Assembly (NCBI RefSeq): GCF_016100455.1
Contig: NZ_JACFSK010000001.1
Coordinates: forward strand, 2,349,771 to 2,413,770
Direction of reading: 5' to 3'
Length of the DNA: 64,000 bases
From: Bartonella sp. M0283
GTDB lineage: Bacteria; Pseudomonadota; Alphaproteobacteria; Rhizobiales; Rhizobiaceae
Shown: in pieces, positions 61,569-64,000 of the stretch
Numbering within the stretch: position 1 is the first letter of the stretch
Layout: each line of letters begins with the position of its first letter
Notes under the pieces: model-generated
Databases searched by the model: none
What the model saw: only the letters and a program-made list of their open reading frames with translations
Told to the model about the DNA's origin: nothing
Position numbers and translations under genes: made by a program

Positions 61569-63128
61569 ATGAACCAGATAACATCTTTGCCAAATGCCGG
61601 AAGAATCGACTTTAAACGCGCTTGTCGCGAAGGCATAGTAACAGCTTTTATCGCATTTTTGCTGTTTGCCTTTATCGTGGGTTTTAGGGCTGATCTCAAT
61701 TTGCGAAACGAGATGACACTGACACCGCAAATCGGTTATCTTCTTAATTATGTGATTATTGCTGGCGTCGGGCGTTTTACGTGGTGCCTTTTTGGCGGTG
61801 GTGCAAAGGGAGCAGTTTTTGCACTTGTTCCTTCTGTCATATTGTTCATCGCCTATCGGGCATGGCTTTATTATGAAGATGCTTCTGCCCAATCCACTTA
61901 TAATTTGTCTGCACAAGCCCATCAGCTTTTCATTGCCGGAATTGTCGTCGTCGCTTTTGTGCTGCTTGCCATTGTTTTTCTCTATGCCAAAGGTATTCAA
62001 CAGGCAATTCGGATAACGGTCAGGGAAGTCACGCCGGGGTTCCAGAAATATGCTCCGGGATGTATTTTGGCGCTGTTGCTTGTATATCCGTTTTTTGTCA
62101 CGACTTTTCTGGTTGATAATCTCGCCCAATCGCAAAAGTGGATCGACAATTATGCAATCCAGATATTGATTTATATCATGCTTGCCTGGGGGCTCAATAT
62201 TGTGGTTGGCCTTGCCGGCTTGCTTGATTTGGGATATGTCGCTTTTTATGCCGTGGGAGCCTATACGGTTGCTCTTCTCGGCAATCATTTCGGCTTTTCA
62301 TTCTGGCTGTGCTTGCCTTTGGCCGGTATTTTTGCAGCGCTCTGGGGAATGATGCTGGGATTTCCGGTGTTAAGATTGCGTGGTGATTATCTTGCCATTG
62401 TTACTTTGGCTTTTGGAGAAATTATCCGCACAATTTTGCAGAACTGGACGCCGGTTACTGGCGGCGCTGCTGGTCTGTCGGTCCAAAAGGCAACATTCTT
62501 CGGCGTTCCCTTCACAAGGGGCGAAGGCGGATTTGCCGCACTTTTCGGATTAAATTTTCAGGCTGCCCATTATAAGATATTCCTCTATTATGTCATTCTT
62601 GTCATGGTGGTGATTACCGCCTGGGTTGTGATGAGGCTGCGTCGGCTACCAATCGGGCGGGCATGGGAAGCTTTGCGTGAAGATGAAATTGCCTGCCGCT
62701 CGCTTGGAATCAACACAGTAACAACAAAATTGACGGCCTTTTCCATTGGCGCAATGTTTGGCGGTTTTGCCGGAGCATTTTTTGCAGCAAGACAAGGGCG
62801 GGCCGATTACACAAGTTTCATTTTCGACGAATCGGCAATTATTCTGGCAATCGTTGTTTTGGGGGGTATGGGCTCACTTGGTGGAATTGCTGTGGCTGCT
62901 GCGGTCATGATTGGCGGTACCGAGTTATTGCGCGATGTTCCGGCCTTGCAAATGATATTCGGTCCTGATTTTGACCCGCCACAATATCGGATGCTCTGGT
63001 TCGGTCTGGCGATGGTGTTCGTCATGGTCTGGAAACCGCGCGGCTTTGTCGGTAAACGGGAACCGAGTGCATTCCTGAAAGTGAAGAAAGCTGTTTCGGG
63101 TGATTTTACAAAAGAAGGAAACGGCTAA
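61569..63128 (+). CDS. livM: Branched-chain amino-acid ABC transporter permease LivM, with N-terminal extension
   Basis: A 519-residue permease. The core LivM domain begins near residue 205 (IYIMLAWGLNIVVGLAGLLDLGYVAFYAVGAY) and ends near 495. Ahead of it lies a region of about 190 residues with four further hydrophobic segments, matching the extended (DUF3382-type) form in Brucella and other relatives. The cytoplasmic coupling segment GRAWEALREDEIACRSLGIN is intact. Its stop shares the A with the livG ATG. Confidence 0.93.
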   Translation: MNQITSLPNAGRIDFKRACREGIVTAFIAFLLFAFIVGFRADLNLRNEMTLTPQIGYLLNYVIIAGVGRFTWCLFGGGAKGAVFALVPSVILFIAYRAWLYYEDASAQSTYNLSAQAHQLFIAGIVVVAFVLLAIVFLYAKGIQQAIRITVREVTPGFQKYAPGCILALLLVYPFFVTTFLVDNLAQSQKWIDNYAIQILIYIMLAWGLNIVVGLAGLLDLGYVAFYAVGAYTVALLGNHFGFSFWLCLPLAGIFAALWGMMLGFPVLRLRGDYLAIVTLAFGEIIRTILQNWTPVTGGAAGLSVQKATFFGVPFTRGEGGFAALFGLNFQAAHYKIFLYYVILVMVVITAWVVMRLRRLPIGRAWEALREDEIACRSLGINTVTTKLTAFSIGAMFGGFAGAFFAARQGRADYTSFIFDESAIILAIVVLGGMGSLGGIAVAAAVMIGGTELLRDVPALQMIFGPDFDPPQYRMLWFGLAMVFVMVWKPRGFVGKREPSAFLKVKKAVSGDFTKEGNG

Positions 63129-64000
63129 TGGCTGACGATAATACCCTTCTCCAAATCGAGCACCTCAGGATGCAATTTGGTGGTCTCGTTGCCGTTGATG
63201 ATTTGAGTTTCAATGTCGAGCGGGGCAAGATAACGGCTTTGATCGGGCCGAATGGTGCAGGTAAAACAACTGTTTTTAACTGTATTACCGGCTTTTATCG
63301 GCCGACTGGCGGGATGTTGTCTCTCCATACGAGTGAAGGTAAAACTTTTCTATTGGAGCGGCTTGCCGATTATGAAATTACCAAAAAAGCGAAAGTCGCC
63401 CGCACCTTCCAGAATATTCGCTTGTTTACCGGATTGACGGTTCTGGAAAATCTGCTTGTTGCACAGCATAATGAGTTGATGCGCGCTTCCGGCATGACCG
63501 TGCTTGGTCTGTTCGGTTTTCCTTCATATAAGCGAGCAGCCAAAGAGGCGATCAAAAAAGCCGAGCTTTGGCTTGAAAAAATAAATCTTGTCAATCGCGC
63601 CGATGATCCTGCGGGAGATCTCCCTTATGGTGATCAGCGACGTCTTGAAATTGCACGTGCAATGTGCACCGATCCGCAACTTTTATGTCTTGATGAACCG
63701 GCGGCCGGTCTTAACCCTAAAGAATCGCTTGAACTGAACGATCTTCTTTTGGATATCAGGGATGTCGAACATACATCCGTATTGCTGATCGAACATGATA
63801 TGTCGGTGGTGATGGAAATCTCCGATCATGTTGTAGTTCTCGAATATGGGTCGAAAATTGCCGATGGTACGCCGGAGGTTGTCAAAAACGATCCGAAAGT
63901 GATTGCTGCTTATCTTGGTGTTGACGAGGATGAAGAGGCATCTCCTGAAACAGCAGTTGAGGATGTCGCGGCTTCTGTTGAAATATCGGAAACGGAAATC
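63128..64000 (+). CDS. livG: Branched-chain amino-acid ABC transporter ATPase LivG (cut by window edge)
   Basis: The first 291 residues, open to the right edge. Walker A is GPNGAGKTT, the Q-loop is FQNIRLFTGLTVLENLLVA, the signature is PYGDQRR and Walker B is LLCLDEPAAGLNP. The typical LivG ends soon after VIAAYLGVD (about residue 268), but here the frame goes on for at least 20 residues with many Glu, Asp and Ala. It powers import of Leu, Ile and Val with LivHM and LivF. It overlaps livM by one nucleotide. Confidence 0.93.
   Translation, partial: MADDNTLLQIEHLRMQFGGLVAVDDLSFNVERGKITALIGPNGAGKTTVFNCITGFYRPTGGMLSLHTSEGKTFLLERLADYEITKKAKVARTFQNIRLFTGLTVLENLLVAQHNELMRASGMTVLGLFGFPSYKRAAKEAIKKAELWLEKINLVNRADDPAGDLPYGDQRRLEIARAMCTDPQLLCLDEPAAGLNPKESLELNDLLLDIRDVEHTSVLLIEHDMSVVMEISDHVVVLEYGSKIADGTPEVVKNDPKVIAAYLGVDEDEEASPETAVEDVAASVEISETEI

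Noticed and set aside
60894..62288. 464-codon reverse-strand open frame across livH and livM
   Set aside because: It lies opposite two clear permease genes. Its Lys/Asn/His/Cys-rich composition is what the antisense of hydrophobic codons gives, and it has no recognisable family or ribosome-binding site.

Overview
The window reads as ordinary chromosomal DNA of a small-genome alphaproteobacterium of the order Hyphomicrobiales (Rhizobiales), most likely Bartonellaceae. The grounds are protein content, gene order and base composition: cobT-cobS-J protein-bolA, rimM-trmD-rplS-leuC, sdhCDAB, tesB-glnK-amtB-ftsK-lolA-xthA, ftsEX-DUF218, leuS-lptE, fsa/priA-atpHAGDC and livHMG blocks are all familiar from Brucella, Bartonella and relatives. 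Coding DNA is moderately AT-rich and the gaps are strongly AT-rich. A bee-associated Bartonella would fit, with its intact respiratory chain, MacAB- and EmrAB-like pumps and acetate genes. The species call is inference, not read from a marker gene.

Layout. 1-2.9 kb: cobalt chelatase subunits CobT (cut by the left edge) and CobS, a J-domain protein, and divergent bolA. 3.0-3.9 kb: an arginase-family pseudogene with three lesions. 4.0-5.9 kb: xerC and a SapC-family gene. 6.2-10.3 kb: rimM-trmD-(178-nt spacer)-rplS, leuC and a GNAT acetyltransferase. 10.8-14.3 kb: the succinate dehydrogenase operon. 14.3-15.4 kb: a gene-poor stretch with short tandem repeats and nested hairpins. 15.4-24.5 kb: ubiH-type hydroxylase, tesB, glnK and amtB (each behind a sigma-54-like site), ftsK, lolA, xthA. 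24.7-29.4 kb: a complete tripartite efflux operon (NodT-type lipoprotein, MacA-like, MacB-like). 29.4-32.3 kb: ebsC/ybaK, a DUF218 protein, ftsX and ftsE. 32.5-37.9 kb: hpt, an HWE-type sensor kinase, an unrecognised two-TM protein, a phosphotransacetylase-like enzyme and ackA. 38.6-45.9 kb: acsA, an SDR, yggS, leuS and lptE. 46-50.9 kb: DUF805 protein, fsa-type aldolase, priA, a periplasmic orphan and a DUF4345-like protein. 51.1-56.4 kb: F1 ATPase operon atpHAGDC. 56.4-64 kb: a probable decayed gene, a marR-MFS-HlyD efflux operon and livH-livM-livG, cut by the right edge.

Together the genes describe an aerobic, respiring cell: Sdh feeds electrons to ubiquinone, whose ring is hydroxylated by the UbiH-type enzyme, and F1Fo makes ATP. 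It can interconvert acetate by two routes (Acs; Pta-like plus AckA), takes up ammonium under PII control and imports branched-chain amino acids. It carries two drug-efflux systems. Erosion is limited to the arginase pseudogene and perhaps one gene next to marR. A recurrent small-scale signature is 18-24 bp tandem duplication outside intact genes.

I looked for a new defence, secretion, mobile or biosynthetic system and found none. I saw no CRISPR array, tRNA, rRNA, insertion sequence or prophage. The most useful leads are the spacer before rplS, paired sigma-54-like sites, the nested hairpins at 15.25-15.34 kb, the slippage-type duplications and the unassigned proteins at 35.0 and 49.8 kb.
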